Of a stretch of 64,000 nucleotides of DNA, positions 8,501-16,866 are shown in pieces. The stretch's first letter is position 1; every line of letters begins with the position of its first letter. This stretch comes from Arthrobacter ruber. GTDB lineage: Bacteria; Actinomycetota; Actinomycetes; Actinomycetales; Micrococcaceae. The translations under genes were made by a program, and so were the position numbers. Location of the stretch: the NCBI RefSeq assembly GCF_002954225.1, contig NZ_PPTH01000014.1, positions 248,001 to 312,000 of the forward strand, given 5' to 3'. A model generated the notes under the pieces. That model ran no database searches. It saw nothing but the letters and a program-made list of their open reading frames with translations, and was not told the DNA's origin.

Positions 8501-10404
8501 ACGCCGCTGAGCGCCTCGGGCTCCTCGTCCACGGCCACGTTCTTCTGCACCGCGAACTGCGTGCGGTGCAGCTCCTCGTACCGGCCGCCGAGGGCCAGCA
8601 GCTCCTCGTGCGAGCCGCGTTCGACGATCCGGCCGTCCTCGACCACGAGGATCATGTCCGCGCTGCGGATGGTGGAGAGCCGGTGCGCGATCACCATGGC
8701 GGTCCGGCCCTCGAGCGCCTCGCTCAGTGCCGCCTGCACGGCCGCCTCCGAGGTCGAGTCCAGCGCCGCCGTCGCCTCGTCGAGGATGACCACGCGCGGG
8801 TGGGCGAGCAGGAGCCGCGCGATGGTCATGCGCTGGCGTTCACCGCCGGAGAGCCGGTAGCCGCGTTCGCCCACCATGGTGTCGAGCTGGTCCGGGAGGG
8901 ACCGGACGAGCGGTTCCAGCCGGGCACGCCGGACGGCGTCCCACACCTCGTCCTCGGTGGCCTCCGGCCGGGCGAGCCGGAGGTTGGAGAGGATCGTCTC
9001 GTGGAACAGGTGGCCGTCCTGCGTCACCATCCCCAGGGTCTGCCGCATCGAGGCGAACGTCACGTCCCGTACATCGGCACCGGACAGGCGCACCGCACCG
9101 CTGTCGACGTCGTACAGGCGCGCCAGGAGCTGGGCGATGGTGGACTTCCCGGCACCCGAGGTACCCACGAGGGCAACCGTCTGCCCGGGCTCGATCCGGA
9201 AGGACACCCCGTGCAGCACCTCCTCGCCGCCCCGCGTGTCCAGCGTCGAGACCTCCTCCAGGGAGGCGAGGGAGACCTTGTCCGCCGACGGGTAGGCGAA
9301 GCGGACGTCGTCGAACTCCACCGCGACAGGGCCGGCAGGCACGCTTCCGGCGTCGGGCTTCTCCTGGATGAGCGGCTGGAGGTCGAGCACCTCGAAGACG
9401 CGCTCGAAGCTGACGATGGCGCTCATGATCTCCACGCGGGCGTTCGCCAGACTCGTCAGCGGCGCGTAGAGCCGCGTCAGCAGGAGGGCGAGGGTGACCA
9501 CCTCGCCGGTGTCGAGCTGGCCTGCGAGCGCCAGGAAGCCTCCGAGCCCGTAGACGAGGGCCAGCGCGAGCGCGGAGACGAGCATCAGGGCCGTGAAGAA
9601 CACGAACTGCAGCATCGCGGTGCGTACCCCGATGTCCCGCACGCGCGCGGCGCGGACGCGGAACTCCTCGGACTCCTCGTCGGGCCGGCCGAAGAGCTTC
9701 ACGAGCGTGGCACCGGGGGCCGAGAAACGCTCGGTCATCTGCGTGCTCATGGCCGAGTTGTGGTCGGCCGCCTCACGGCGCAGGGCAGCGAGGCGGCTGC
9801 CCATGCGGCGCGCGGGCACGAGGAAGACGGGCAGCATGACCACGGCGAGCACCGTGACGAGCCAGGACGTGCTCAGCATGACCGCGAGCGTGAGGACCAG
9901 CGCCACGGAGTTCGTGACGACCCCCGAGAGGGTGCCGCTGAACGCCTGCTGGGCGCCGATGACGTCGTTGTTGAGCCGGCTCACCAGCGCACCCGTGCGG
10001 GTGCGGGTGAAGAAGGCGATCGGCATCTTCTGGACGTGGTTGAACACCGCGGTGCGCAGGTCCAGGATCACGCCCTCGCCGATGCGCGCCGAGTACCAGC
10101 GCGTCACGAGGGACACCGCGGCGTCGGCGACCGCCACGAGCGCGATCACGACGGCGAGCCGGATGACCGTGCCCACCTCGCCGCGGGCGACGATCACGTC
10201 CACCACCTGGCCGGCCAGGACCGGCGTCGCAACGGCGAGGAAGGCCCCGGCCACGGACAGGAGGATGAACAGCACCAGCTTCGAGCGGTACGGCACGGCG
10301 AAGGTCAGGATGCGGCGTACCGACTCCCGGGAGAATCCGTGTTTCGCGTCCTTCGCCGTCGAAATCCTGTACAGCGAGCTCCAGGCCGCGCCTTCCATGC
10401 TCAT
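8497..10404 (-). CDS. ABC exporter, fused permease and ATPase (half-transporter)
   Basis: A 635-residue type-IV-fold ABC exporter subunit that would act as a homodimer, or with a partner not seen here. The start chosen is ATG 10404 (MSMEGAAWSSLYRIS), behind the strong site GGGAGGGACC. The open frame continues well upstream, but only as antisense of the next gene. Six membrane helices fill residues about 40-330. The nucleotide-binding domain has Walker A GTSGAGKST, Q-loop VTQDGHLF, signature LSGGERQR, Walker B VVILDEATAALD and switch histidine IAHRLST. Exporters of this type move lipids, drugs or peptides; the substrate is unknown. Confidence 0.93.
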   Translation of the reverse strand: MSMEGAAWSSLYRISTAKDAKHGFSRESVRRILTFAVPYRSKLVLFILLSVAGAFLAVATPVLAGQVVDVIVARGEVGTVIRLAVVIALVAVADAAVSLVTRWYSARIGEGVILDLRTAVFNHVQKMPIAFFTRTRTGALVSRLNNDVIGAQQAFSGTLSGVVTNSVALVLTLAVMLSTSWLVTVLAVVMLPVFLVPARRMGSRLAALRREAADHNSAMSTQMTERFSAPGATLVKLFGRPDEESEEFRVRAARVRDIGVRTAMLQFVFFTALMLVSALALALVYGLGGFLALAGQLDTGEVVTLALLLTRLYAPLTSLANARVEIMSAIVSFERVFEVLDLQPLIQEKPDAGSVPAGPVAVEFDDVRFAYPSADKVSLASLEEVSTLDTRGGEEVLHGVSFRIEPGQTVALVGTSGAGKSTIAQLLARLYDVDSGAVRLSGADVRDVTFASMRQTLGMVTQDGHLFHETILSNLRLARPEATEDEVWDAVRRARLEPLVRSLPDQLDTMVGERGYRLSGGERQRMTIARLLLAHPRVVILDEATAALDSTSEAAVQAALSEALEGRTAMVIAHRLSTIRSADMILVVEDGRIVERGSHEELLALGGRYEELHRTQFAVQKNVAVDEEPEALSGV

Positions 10405-10626
10405 AACGGTCCCTCCCGGGGATGCCAGTTCCGGCTGTGATCCCCGGTGTCTGGACCCTCGCCGCAATACTTCGGAACAATAAGTGGATGCTCCGGTGTT
10501 CACCTCAGTAGTGTTCGACTCCGGCCGCGGCCGGGTGCAACTGAGGTACGTAGGGTTCAAGCCGTTGCCGGCCCCTTCTATTTCCCCACCCGCCGTATCC
10601 GCCCCACGCAACCGAAGGAAGCCCCC

Positions 10627-11448
10627 ATGAAGCACCGCCTGTCCATCCTCGGCACCGCCGCAGCCCTCACCCTCGCGCTCGCAGGCTGCTCCTCGTCGAC
10701 CCCGGCCGGCGAGAGCGGGGGATCCGGGGAGTCCGCGGCGGCGTCGTCGCTGCAGGAGATCCAGGACGCGGGCGTCCTGACGGTGGGCACCGAGGGCACC
10801 TACCAGCCCTTCAGCTTCCACGAGGGCGGCAGTGGCGAGCTCACCGGGTACGACGTCGAGGTCATCACCGCTGTCGCGGAGAAGATGGGCGTCGAGGCGG
10901 AGTTCGAGGAGACGCAGTGGGACGCGATCTTCGCGGGCCTCGAGGCCGGCCGGTTCGACGTGATCGCCAACCAGGTCTCCATCACGGACGAGCGCAAGGC
11001 CACCTACGACTTCTCCGAGCCGTACACCGTCAGCTCGGGTGTGATCGTCACGACGGCGGACAACACCGACATCACCTCCTTCGAGGACCTCTCCGGCAAG
11101 ACGACGGCGCAGTCCCTGACCAGCAACTGGAACGAGCTCGCGAAGGCGAGCGGCGCGAACGTCGAGGCGGTCGAAGGCTGGGCGCAGTCGATCACGCTCC
11201 TCGAGCAGGGTCGCGTGGACGCCACCATCAACGACGAGCTGACCTACCTCGACTACCAGAAGACCAACAACAATGAGGGCATCAAGATCGCGGCGACCAC
11301 GGAGGAGTCCTCCCAGAGCGCCGTCGCGGTCCGTAAGGGCAGCACCGAACTCGTGGACGCCATCAACACGGCCCTCGACGAGCTCCGCGCGGAGGGCACG
11401 CTCGCCGAGATCTCCGAAAAATACTTCGGCACTGACGTCAGCGAGTGA
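10627..11448 (+). CDS. Amino-acid ABC transporter, substrate-binding lipoprotein
   Basis: A 273-residue family-3 solute-binding protein. Its N-terminus MKHRLSILGTAAALTLALAGC is a lipoprotein signal peptide with lipobox LAGC, so the mature protein is lipid-anchored outside the membrane. Family features include VLTVGTEGTYQPFSFHE, LTGYDVEVITAVAEKMG and a closing EISEKYFG. It delivers a polar amino acid, or cystine, to the permease encoded next. The start at ATG 10627 follows GAAGGAAG with good spacing. It is the first gene of a three-gene importer operon running 10627-12890. Confidence 0.95.
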   Translation: MKHRLSILGTAAALTLALAGCSSSTPAGESGGSGESAAASSLQEIQDAGVLTVGTEGTYQPFSFHEGGSGELTGYDVEVITAVAEKMGVEAEFEETQWDAIFAGLEAGRFDVIANQVSITDERKATYDFSEPYTVSSGVIVTTADNTDITSFEDLSGKTTAQSLTSNWNELAKASGANVEAVEGWAQSITLLEQGRVDATINDELTYLDYQKTNNNEGIKIAATTEESSQSAVAVRKGSTELVDAINTALDELRAEGTLAEISEKYFGTDVSE

Positions 11449-11479
11449 TACCGGCGAGAAGGGCCGGAAGGCCTGACTG

Positions 11480-12139
11480 ATGGACTGGGAACTGCTGCGC
11501 ACCTCCTTCTGGCCCATGGTCTCCGGCGCTGTGACGGGCACCATCCCGCTCTCCATCGTCTCCTTCCTGTTCGGCCTGGCTCTGGCGCTCGTCGTCGCGC
11601 TCATGCGCATCAGCGGGCAGCCCGTCCTCTCGGGCATCGCGAGGTTCTACGTCTCGGTGATCCGCGGCACGCCCCTGCTGGTGCAGCTGTTCGTCATCTT
11701 CTACGGGCTCCCCTCGATCGGGTTGACCATCGACCCGTGGCCCAGTGCCATCATCGCGTTCTCGCTCAACGTCGCGGGGTACGCGGCGGAGATCCTCCGC
11801 TCGGCCATCCTCTCCGTGCCGAAGGGACAATGGGAGGCGGGTCATACCATCGGCATGTCCCGCACCGTCACCCTGCGTCGCGTCATCCTCCCGCAGGCGG
11901 CGCGCGTCTCGGTCCCGCCGCTGTCCAACACCTTCATCAGCCTCGTGAAGGACACCTCGCTGGCGTCGGTGATCCTGGTGACGGAGCTGTTCCGCGAGGC
12001 CCAGCAGATCGCCGCCTTCTCGCAGCAGTTCATGCTGGTCTACCTCGAGGCCGCCGCCATCTACTGGGTGATCTGCCTCGTCCTGTCCAGCGGCCAGTCC
12101 GCCCTCGAGAAGAGATTGGACCGCTATGTCGCCCACTGA
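11480..12139 (+). CDS. Amino-acid ABC transporter, permease (HisM/GlnP type)
   Basis: A 219-residue membrane protein with about five helices and the family's cytoplasmic coupling loop, seen as EILRSAILSVPKGQWEAGHTIGMSR near residue 95. This EAA-type loop docks on the ATPase. The preceding RGTPLLVQLFVIFYGLP is diagnostic of polar amino-acid permeases. It lies 31 bases after the binding protein, and its last 14 bases overlap the start of the ATPase gene, pointing to translational coupling. It would act as a homodimer in the importer. Confidence 0.95.
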   Translation: MDWELLRTSFWPMVSGAVTGTIPLSIVSFLFGLALALVVALMRISGQPVLSGIARFYVSVIRGTPLLVQLFVIFYGLPSIGLTIDPWPSAIIAFSLNVAGYAAEILRSAILSVPKGQWEAGHTIGMSRTVTLRRVILPQAARVSVPPLSNTFISLVKDTSLASVILVTELFREAQQIAAFSQQFMLVYLEAAAIYWVICLVLSSGQSALEKRLDRYVAH

Positions 12140-12890
12140 TCCCCTCCTGACCGCCACCTCGCTGCGGAAGTCCTTCGGCGACAACGAGGTGCTGAAGTCC
12201 ATCGACCTGCGCATCGACGCCGGGCAGGTGGTCGCGCTCGTCGGCCCGTCCGGATCCGGGAAGACCACGGTGCTGCGCTGCCTCAACGGCCTCGAGACGC
12301 CCGACGGCGGCACCGTGGCCTTCCGCGGCGGACCGAGCGTGGAGTTCGGCGGCAAGGTGGGCAAGAAGGAGGCGCTGTCCCTGCGGGACCGCAGCGCCAT
12401 GGTCTTCCAGAACTACAACCTCTTCCCCCATATGACGGTGCTCGAGAACATCATCGAGGGCCCCGTCCGGGTGCAGAGGAAGTCCCGGAAGGACGCCGTC
12501 GAGAACGCCGAACGGCTCCTCGCGCGCGTGGGGCTCGCCGCGAAGCGGGACGACCACCCGTTCAACCTCTCCGGCGGGCAGCAGCAACGCGTCGGGATCG
12601 TCCGCGCGCTGGCACTGCAGCCGGACCTGCTGCTGTTCGACGAGCCGACGTCGGCCCTGGACCCCGAGCTCGTCGGCGAGGTGCTCACCGTCATCAAGGA
12701 GCTCGCCGAGGAGAAGTGGACCATGGCGATCGTGACCCACGAGCTGGCCTTCGCCCGCGAGGTCGCCGACGAGGTGGTCTTCATGGACGGGGGCGTGGTC
12801 GTGGAGCACGGCCACCCCGACCAGGTGCTGCGCGATCCGCGCGAGGAGCGGACGCGCCGGTTCGTCCAGCGCCTGCTCAACCCCTTCTGA
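12126..12890 (+). CDS. Amino-acid ABC transporter, ATP-binding protein (GlnQ type)
   Basis: A 254-residue ATPase with Walker A GPSGSGKTT, Q-loop VFQNYNLFPHMTVLENI (the NLFPH form is typical of the polar amino-acid family), signature LSGGQQQR, Walker B LLLFDEPTSALDPE and switch motif IVTHELAF. It powers import through the upstream permease and lipoprotein. The ATG lies inside the end of the permease gene. There is an insertion of about 15 residues (GGPSVEFGGKVGKKEALS) before the Q-loop region. A strong hairpin terminator follows 15 bases after the stop. Confidence 0.95.
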   Translation: MSPTDPLLTATSLRKSFGDNEVLKSIDLRIDAGQVVALVGPSGSGKTTVLRCLNGLETPDGGTVAFRGGPSVEFGGKVGKKEALSLRDRSAMVFQNYNLFPHMTVLENIIEGPVRVQRKSRKDAVENAERLLARVGLAAKRDDHPFNLSGGQQQRVGIVRALALQPDLLLFDEPTSALDPELVGEVLTVIKELAEEKWTMAIVTHELAFAREVADEVVFMDGGVVVEHGHPDQVLRDPREERTRRFVQRLLNPF

Positions 12891-12905
12891 CGCCGGGCAC
12901 GGCGT

Positions 12906-12933
12906 GCGCGGCGGGGTCCGGTCCCCGCCGCGC
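12906..12933. terminator. Bidirectional hairpin terminator
   Basis: A perfect 11-bp stem (GCGCGGCGGGG / CCCCGCCGCGC) with the loop TCCGGT lies between the convergent amino-acid transporter operon and fdhD. Confidence 0.75.
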
Positions 12934-13041
12934 GTCCCGAGGCCCGCGGAATGTCGCGGGTCCCTGCGGCCTGTCGCGGGCCGACGCGCTCCTGCCAGGG
13001 GAGGGCGTGTACGACGATGGGGCACCCGCCCGCGCGACGGA

Positions 13042-13869
13042 TCAGGCCGCGATACGGTCCGGGTGCGAGTAGCAGTTCAGCGACGTCCCGCGGCTGAAAC
13101 CCACGAGCGTGAGGCCGGCGTCGTCGGCGAGGTCCGCTGCCAGGGACGACGGCGCACTCACGGCGGCGAGGACGGGGATGCCCGCGAGCTGCGCCTTCTG
13201 CACGAGCTCGAAGGATGCCCGGCCCGACACCTGGAGGATGGTCCCGCGCAGGGGCAGCATGCCCTCCCGGAGCGCCCAGCCCACCACCTTGTCCACCGCG
13301 TTGTGGCGCCCCACGTCCTCCCGGAGGCACAGGAGCTCCCCCTCCGCGGTGAACAGGCCCGCGGCGTGGACGCCACCGGTGCGGTCGAAGAGCTTCTGGC
13401 TCTCGCGCAGGCGGTCGGGCAGCGACGCCAGGACGCCGAGGTCCACCGGGGCGGTGTCGTCATGCAGGTCGAACCGCGAGGACTTCCGTACCGCGTCGAT
13501 CGACGCCGTGCCGCAGATGCCGCACGAGCTCGAGGTGTACACATGGCGTTCCATCGCGGTGTCAGGGAGCTCCACGCCCGGCCGGAGCTGGGCCTCCACC
13601 ACGTTGAACATCTGCTGGCCGTTCTCGTCCACGCCGGCGCAGTACCGCAGGCTCGGCAGCTGGCCCGGCTCCCAGACCACGCCCTCCGAGACGAGGAACC
13701 CGGCCACGAGGTCGAAGTCGTCCCCCGGTGTACGCATGGTGACCGTGAAGGCGCTGCCGGCGAGGCGGATCTCGAGCGGTTCCTCCCCCGCCAGCACGTC
13801 CTCGCGGCGCCCGGTCTGCGCCCCGATACGGAACTTGGTGATACGACGTCGCTGGGTGACCCGGTTCAT
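13042..13869 (-). CDS. fdhD: Formate dehydrogenase accessory sulfurtransferase FdhD
   Basis: A 275-residue protein that moves sulfur from a cysteine desulfurase to the molybdenum cofactor of formate dehydrogenase, which is needed for activity. The key cysteine loop is visible as TSSSCGICGTAS near residue 115. Other family stretches are LVAGFLVSEGVV, FDRTGGVHAAGLF, REDVGRHNAVDKVVGWAL and VSGRASFELVQKA. The start at ATG 13869 follows AAGGAG at ideal spacing; the frame is open further upstream but without homology. It is the last gene of the leftward molybdenum-cofactor block. No formate dehydrogenase gene is in the window. Confidence 0.95.
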   Translation of the reverse strand: MNRVTQRRRITKFRIGAQTGRREDVLAGEEPLEIRLAGSAFTVTMRTPGDDFDLVAGFLVSEGVVWEPGQLPSLRYCAGVDENGQQMFNVVEAQLRPGVELPDTAMERHVYTSSSCGICGTASIDAVRKSSRFDLHDDTAPVDLGVLASLPDRLRESQKLFDRTGGVHAAGLFTAEGELLCLREDVGRHNAVDKVVGWALREGMLPLRGTILQVSGRASFELVQKAQLAGIPVLAAVSAPSSLAADLADDAGLTLVGFSRGTSLNCYSHPDRIAA

Positions 13870-13981
13870 GCTGTGCTCCTTGCATCGGTCCTGTCTCGAG
13901 GTTAGTTGACCCAGGTCGGCGTCCGGACCGTCGGGGCCGCGGTCCGGGGGTGTGGACAGCGTCCCCGGCGTCGGCGTCGCG

Positions 13982-15244
13982 TCAGCCGACCACCCACGGC
14001 AGCGACAGGGCCGGCACGGCGTCGCCCGCAGCACAGCCCTCGGACGGGATCACCAGGACGCCCTCGGCGGAGGCGAGACCGCGCAGCATCCCGGAGCGCT
14101 GGTGGGTGCTGGGGACGGCCCGCCCGGCCTCGGCGCGGTACGGGACGAGGCGGCTCCTGCCGGGCAGCGGCTCGAAGGCGTCGGCGCTCGTCACCGTCCG
14201 CGGCTCCTCCAGTACGGCCCCGCGCAGTCCCGCCAGCAGCGGACCGGCCACTGTGAGCATGGCCATCATCGCGGCGAGGGGGTTGCCCGGGAGCCCCACG
14301 AGGAAGCGTCCGTCCGGCAGGCGCGCCAGCAGCGTCGGGTGGCCCGGCCGCATGGCGATGCCGTCGATGATCAGCTCGGCCCCGAGTTCGGTGAGTGCCC
14401 GGCGGATGTGGTCCGCGGAGGAACTGCCCGTGCCGCCGGTCGTGATGAGGACGTCACCGGATGCCCTGGCCAGGGAGAACTCGTCGGTCGGTTCCGCACT
14501 GATGGCGGCCACGACGTCGTCGAGATCGTCCTTCGCACGCCCGGCGACGTCGACGTGGCCTCCGAGCATCGACACGAAGGCGGGCAGCTGGGGGCCGAAG
14601 GTGTCGCGGACCTGGCCGGGGTGCGGGAGTCCGTGGTCGATCACCTCGTCACCGGTCATCAGGAGGGACACCCGCGGAGCCCGCAGGACGGCGAGGGTGT
14701 CGTGTCCGCACACCGCCGCCAGGGCGATCTGTGCGGGATTCAGGACGACGCCGGCGGGGATGGCCTCGGAGCCCTCCTCGGCCTCCTCCCCCGCGGGCCG
14801 CACGTGTTCGTGGGGCGACGGCTCGTCGGGCCGGGCCGACTCGTTGCGGTCCAGCACGTCCCCGCGGACCGCGCCGTGCTCGGTCCGCAGGATGCCGACG
14901 GCGTTCTGGGGGACCACTCCCCCGGTCAGGATGAACGTCGCCTCACCGGGCGCGAGCGATACCTCGCCGGAGTCGGCGTGCGGCGCAGGCCTGCCGCGGG
15001 GGTGCTCGTCCGGCTGCGCGTGGCTCACGAGCGTCCAGGGTGGCTCACCGTTCACCGCCCACCCGTCCATCGCCGAGGACGCGTAGTGCGGGATGGCCTG
15101 CAGCGCGTGGACGGGTTCGGCGAGCGTCTGCCCGAGGGCGTCCGCGAGAGTGACGGTCTGGAAGGGCAGCGGCCGCCCCGCGCCGTGCGCGAGGGTGCGG
15201 GCCATCGCCCAGTCGACGTTGCGGGCGGGTACCGACTCGCTCAT
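13982..15244 (-). CDS. moeA: Molybdopterin molybdenumtransferase MoeA
   Basis: A 420-residue protein that inserts molybdate into adenylylated molybdopterin, the last step of Moco synthesis. It shows the substrate-site stretch AIPHYASSAMDGWAVNG near residue 50, the MoCF-domain motif TTGGTGSSSADHIRRAL and the C-terminal GLPGNPLAAMMAML. The start chosen is ATG 15244 (MSESVPARNVDWAMAR). It forms an ATGA overlap with the stop of the upstream DUF6457 gene, so the two are translationally coupled. The frame is open another 110 codons upstream, but this is out-of-frame reading of the DUF6457 and mobA genes. Confidence 0.95.
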   Translation of the reverse strand: MSESVPARNVDWAMARTLAHGAGRPLPFQTVTLADALGQTLAEPVHALQAIPHYASSAMDGWAVNGEPPWTLVSHAQPDEHPRGRPAPHADSGEVSLAPGEATFILTGGVVPQNAVGILRTEHGAVRGDVLDRNESARPDEPSPHEHVRPAGEEAEEGSEAIPAGVVLNPAQIALAAVCGHDTLAVLRAPRVSLLMTGDEVIDHGLPHPGQVRDTFGPQLPAFVSMLGGHVDVAGRAKDDLDDVVAAISAEPTDEFSLARASGDVLITTGGTGSSSADHIRRALTELGAELIIDGIAMRPGHPTLLARLPDGRFLVGLPGNPLAAMMAMLTVAGPLLAGLRGAVLEEPRTVTSADAFEPLPGRSRLVPYRAEAGRAVPSTHQRSGMLRGLASAEGVLVIPSEGCAAGDAVPALSLPWVVG

Positions 15245-15525
15245 GCGGGACCTCCACCCGCCGCGGCCTCCGCGCAGAGCGCGTCGGCCACCGCCATCGC
15301 GGATTCCATGGCCACCTGCTCGTCCGCCTGTCCGCTGCCCACCGCGAGGCCTGCCGCATACCCGACCACGAACGTCGTCAGGGGCGCCGCGGGCCTCACC
15401 ACACCGTGGGCTGCGCGACCGGCCAGCCCGAGGACGGCGTCGATGTCCACGTCCGTCCCGTCGATCTCGAAGGCGGCGAGCAGTTTCTCGGTCCAGTCGT
15501 GCAGCAGTTTCTGGCGGTCGTCCAT
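15241..15525 (-). CDS. DUF6457 family small protein
   Basis: A 94-residue soluble, mainly helical protein beginning MDDRQKLLHDWTEKLLAAFE, with the central motif AAHGVVRPAAPLTTFVVGYA. It matches, from memory, the DUF6457 proteins that sit beside mobA and moeA in actinobacteria, sometimes fused to MobA. Its biochemical role is not known. It lies 17 bases after mobA and overlaps moeA by 4 bases (ATGA), so it is made together with Moco enzymes and may assist or regulate them. The assignment to molybdenum metabolism rests on context. Confidence 0.85.
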   Translation of the reverse strand: MDDRQKLLHDWTEKLLAAFEIDGTDVDIDAVLGLAGRAAHGVVRPAAPLTTFVVGYAAGLAVGSGQADEQVAMESAMAVADALCAEAAAGGGPA

Positions 15526-15542
15526 GGGCCCTCCGGGTGGTG

Positions 15543-16148
15543 CTAGGGGACGTCGACTCCCAGCATTCGCGCATCGTTCCAGGTGTCGACGTCGTGTGTG
15601 GTGCCCGGCGGAACCGGGACGGGTCTGGTGCTCACACTAGCAAGGAGGCTTCGCATCGAGAGGTTGTCCGCCGGACCGCGGGCCAGGACGGCGTCGATGG
15701 CGGCTGCGAGGTCCTCGCTCCGGTACAGCGCTGCCAGCAGCTGGTCACGCCCGCCGTCGACCGCGATCAGGGAGGTGGCGTCCCCTGCCGCGGCCTCGGC
15801 CAGCAGGGCTTCGAGGAGTTCACCGACACGCGGCATGTCACACGCCACCACGGCGCACCAGGGCGCCCTCGGTCCCGGTGACGCCCGGAACCCGGCGACC
15901 ACGGCCGCTGCCGGCCCGGCGAAGGCGGGTTCCTCCCGGACGAACGACGGCGCGACAGCCTCGGCGCGCCACGCGCCGTCGGGCCGGGGACCGACGACGG
16001 TGAGGCGCCCCGCGTCGGAGAGGGCGGCGCATGTGCGCTCGAGCAGGGTCTGCCCGTCGAGGACCAGACCGGCCTTGGGCACGCCGCCGAGCCGCGAGGA
16101 CCGGCCGCCGGCCAGGACGATGGCGTCGAACCGCGGGGTGCCGGTCAC
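15543..16148 (-). CDS. mobA: Molybdenum cofactor guanylyltransferase MobA
   Basis: A 201-residue nucleotidyltransferase that attaches GMP to molybdopterin to make the dinucleotide cofactor used by formate dehydrogenase and nitrate reductase families. The N-terminal nucleotide-binding loop is intact (VLAGGRSSRLGGVPKAGL), followed by VVACDMPRVGELLEAL, the metal-binding region. The start is GTG 16148 (VTGTPRFDAIVLAGG); it makes a GTGA overlap with the stop of the HNH endonuclease gene upstream. The end PGTTHDVDTWND is the family's characteristic closing motif (NINTPED-like). It belongs with DUF6457, moeA and fdhD. Confidence 0.94.
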   Translation of the reverse strand: MTGTPRFDAIVLAGGRSSRLGGVPKAGLVLDGQTLLERTCAALSDAGRLTVVGPRPDGAWRAEAVAPSFVREEPAFAGPAAAVVAGFRASPGPRAPWCAVVACDMPRVGELLEALLAEAAAGDATSLIAVDGGRDQLLAALYRSEDLAAAIDAVLARGPADNLSMRSLLASVSTRPVPVPPGTTHDVDTWNDARMLGVDVP

Positions 16149-16642
16149 GCGGCGTTCTCGGCGAGGAACTCGCTCCACTGCGGTGCCGGCTTCTCGAGTT
16201 CGCGGATCTGCCACTGCGGGCCGCGCGGTGGAAGCGGGACGATCCGCAGTTTCCAACCGAGGCTGCTGAGCGTCTTGTCCCCCTTGGCGTTGTTGCACTT
16301 CAGGCAGCACGCCACCAGGTTCTCCCACGTGTCACCACCACCCCTGGACCGGGGCATCACGTGGTCGATGGTCGAGGCGGTCTTCCCGCAGTAGGCGCAC
16401 AGGTGGTTGTCGCGGCGCAGGACCCCGCGCCGGGTCGCGGTGACGTCGTGCCGGTACGGGATCTTCACGTACCGGTGGAGGAGGATCACCGACGGCCGGC
16501 CGAGCACTTCCGTGGGACCCACCACCGGGTCGTCGTCCTCCGCGACCACGCTCGCCTTCCCCGTGAGCACAAGGACCAGCGCCCGGCGGAAGGTCACGAC
16601 CGCCAGTGGTTCATACCCTGCATTCAGAACGAGAGTGCGCAT
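16145..16642 (-). CDS. HNH endonuclease (conserved actinobacterial type)
   Basis: A 165-residue protein beginning MRTLVLNAGYEPLAVVTFRR, a hallmark of a widely conserved actinobacterial HNH family. The nuclease core shows CAYCG, STIDHVMPRSRGGGDTWENLVACCLKCNNAKGD: two zinc CxxC pairs, the catalytic His in IDHVMPRSRGG, and a closing N. The start ATG 16642 has a GAGG site 8 bases away. Its natural target is unknown; no methylase or restriction partner is adjacent. The stop overlaps the mobA GTG by 4 bases, placing an unrelated-looking nuclease at the head of the molybdenum operon. Confidence 0.92.
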   Translation of the reverse strand: MRTLVLNAGYEPLAVVTFRRALVLVLTGKASVVAEDDDPVVGPTEVLGRPSVILLHRYVKIPYRHDVTATRRGVLRRDNHLCAYCGKTASTIDHVMPRSRGGGDTWENLVACCLKCNNAKGDKTLSSLGWKLRIVPLPPRGPQWQIRELEKPAPQWSEFLAENAA

Positions 16643-16812
16643 GAACAAAGCCTCGATACCGACGTGTTCCCGCAACCGGGTGCCATCCCGGGGATCGGGA
16701 GAGGTGCTTCTGATTGACACTGCAAGGGTAAGCACAACACATGAAGGCCACTAATGGGCAGCATTCCTCAGCGGAAATGTGGTGCGAGGCCGGATTCGTC
16801 ATCTATACACGA

Positions 16813-16847
16813 ACGGAAGGACCGGCACATGGTGCCGGTCCTTCCGT
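16813..16847 (-). terminator. Terminator of the NlpC/P60 operon
   Basis: A perfect 16-bp stem (arms at 16813-16828 and 16832-16847) with a 3-base loop lies 20 bases after the stop of the second NlpC/P60 gene. Confidence 0.85.
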
Positions 16848-16866
16848 TTGGTCGTTCGTCCGTCGG

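Noticed and set aside
8566..10440. A 624-codon plus-strand frame opposite the ABC exporter
   Set aside because: Shadow of the exporter; no motifs, biased composition.
13870..14034. Longer FdhD start at 14034
   Set aside because: The extra residues are Pro/Arg-rich, unlike FdhD, and ATG 13869 has an ideal AAGGAG site.
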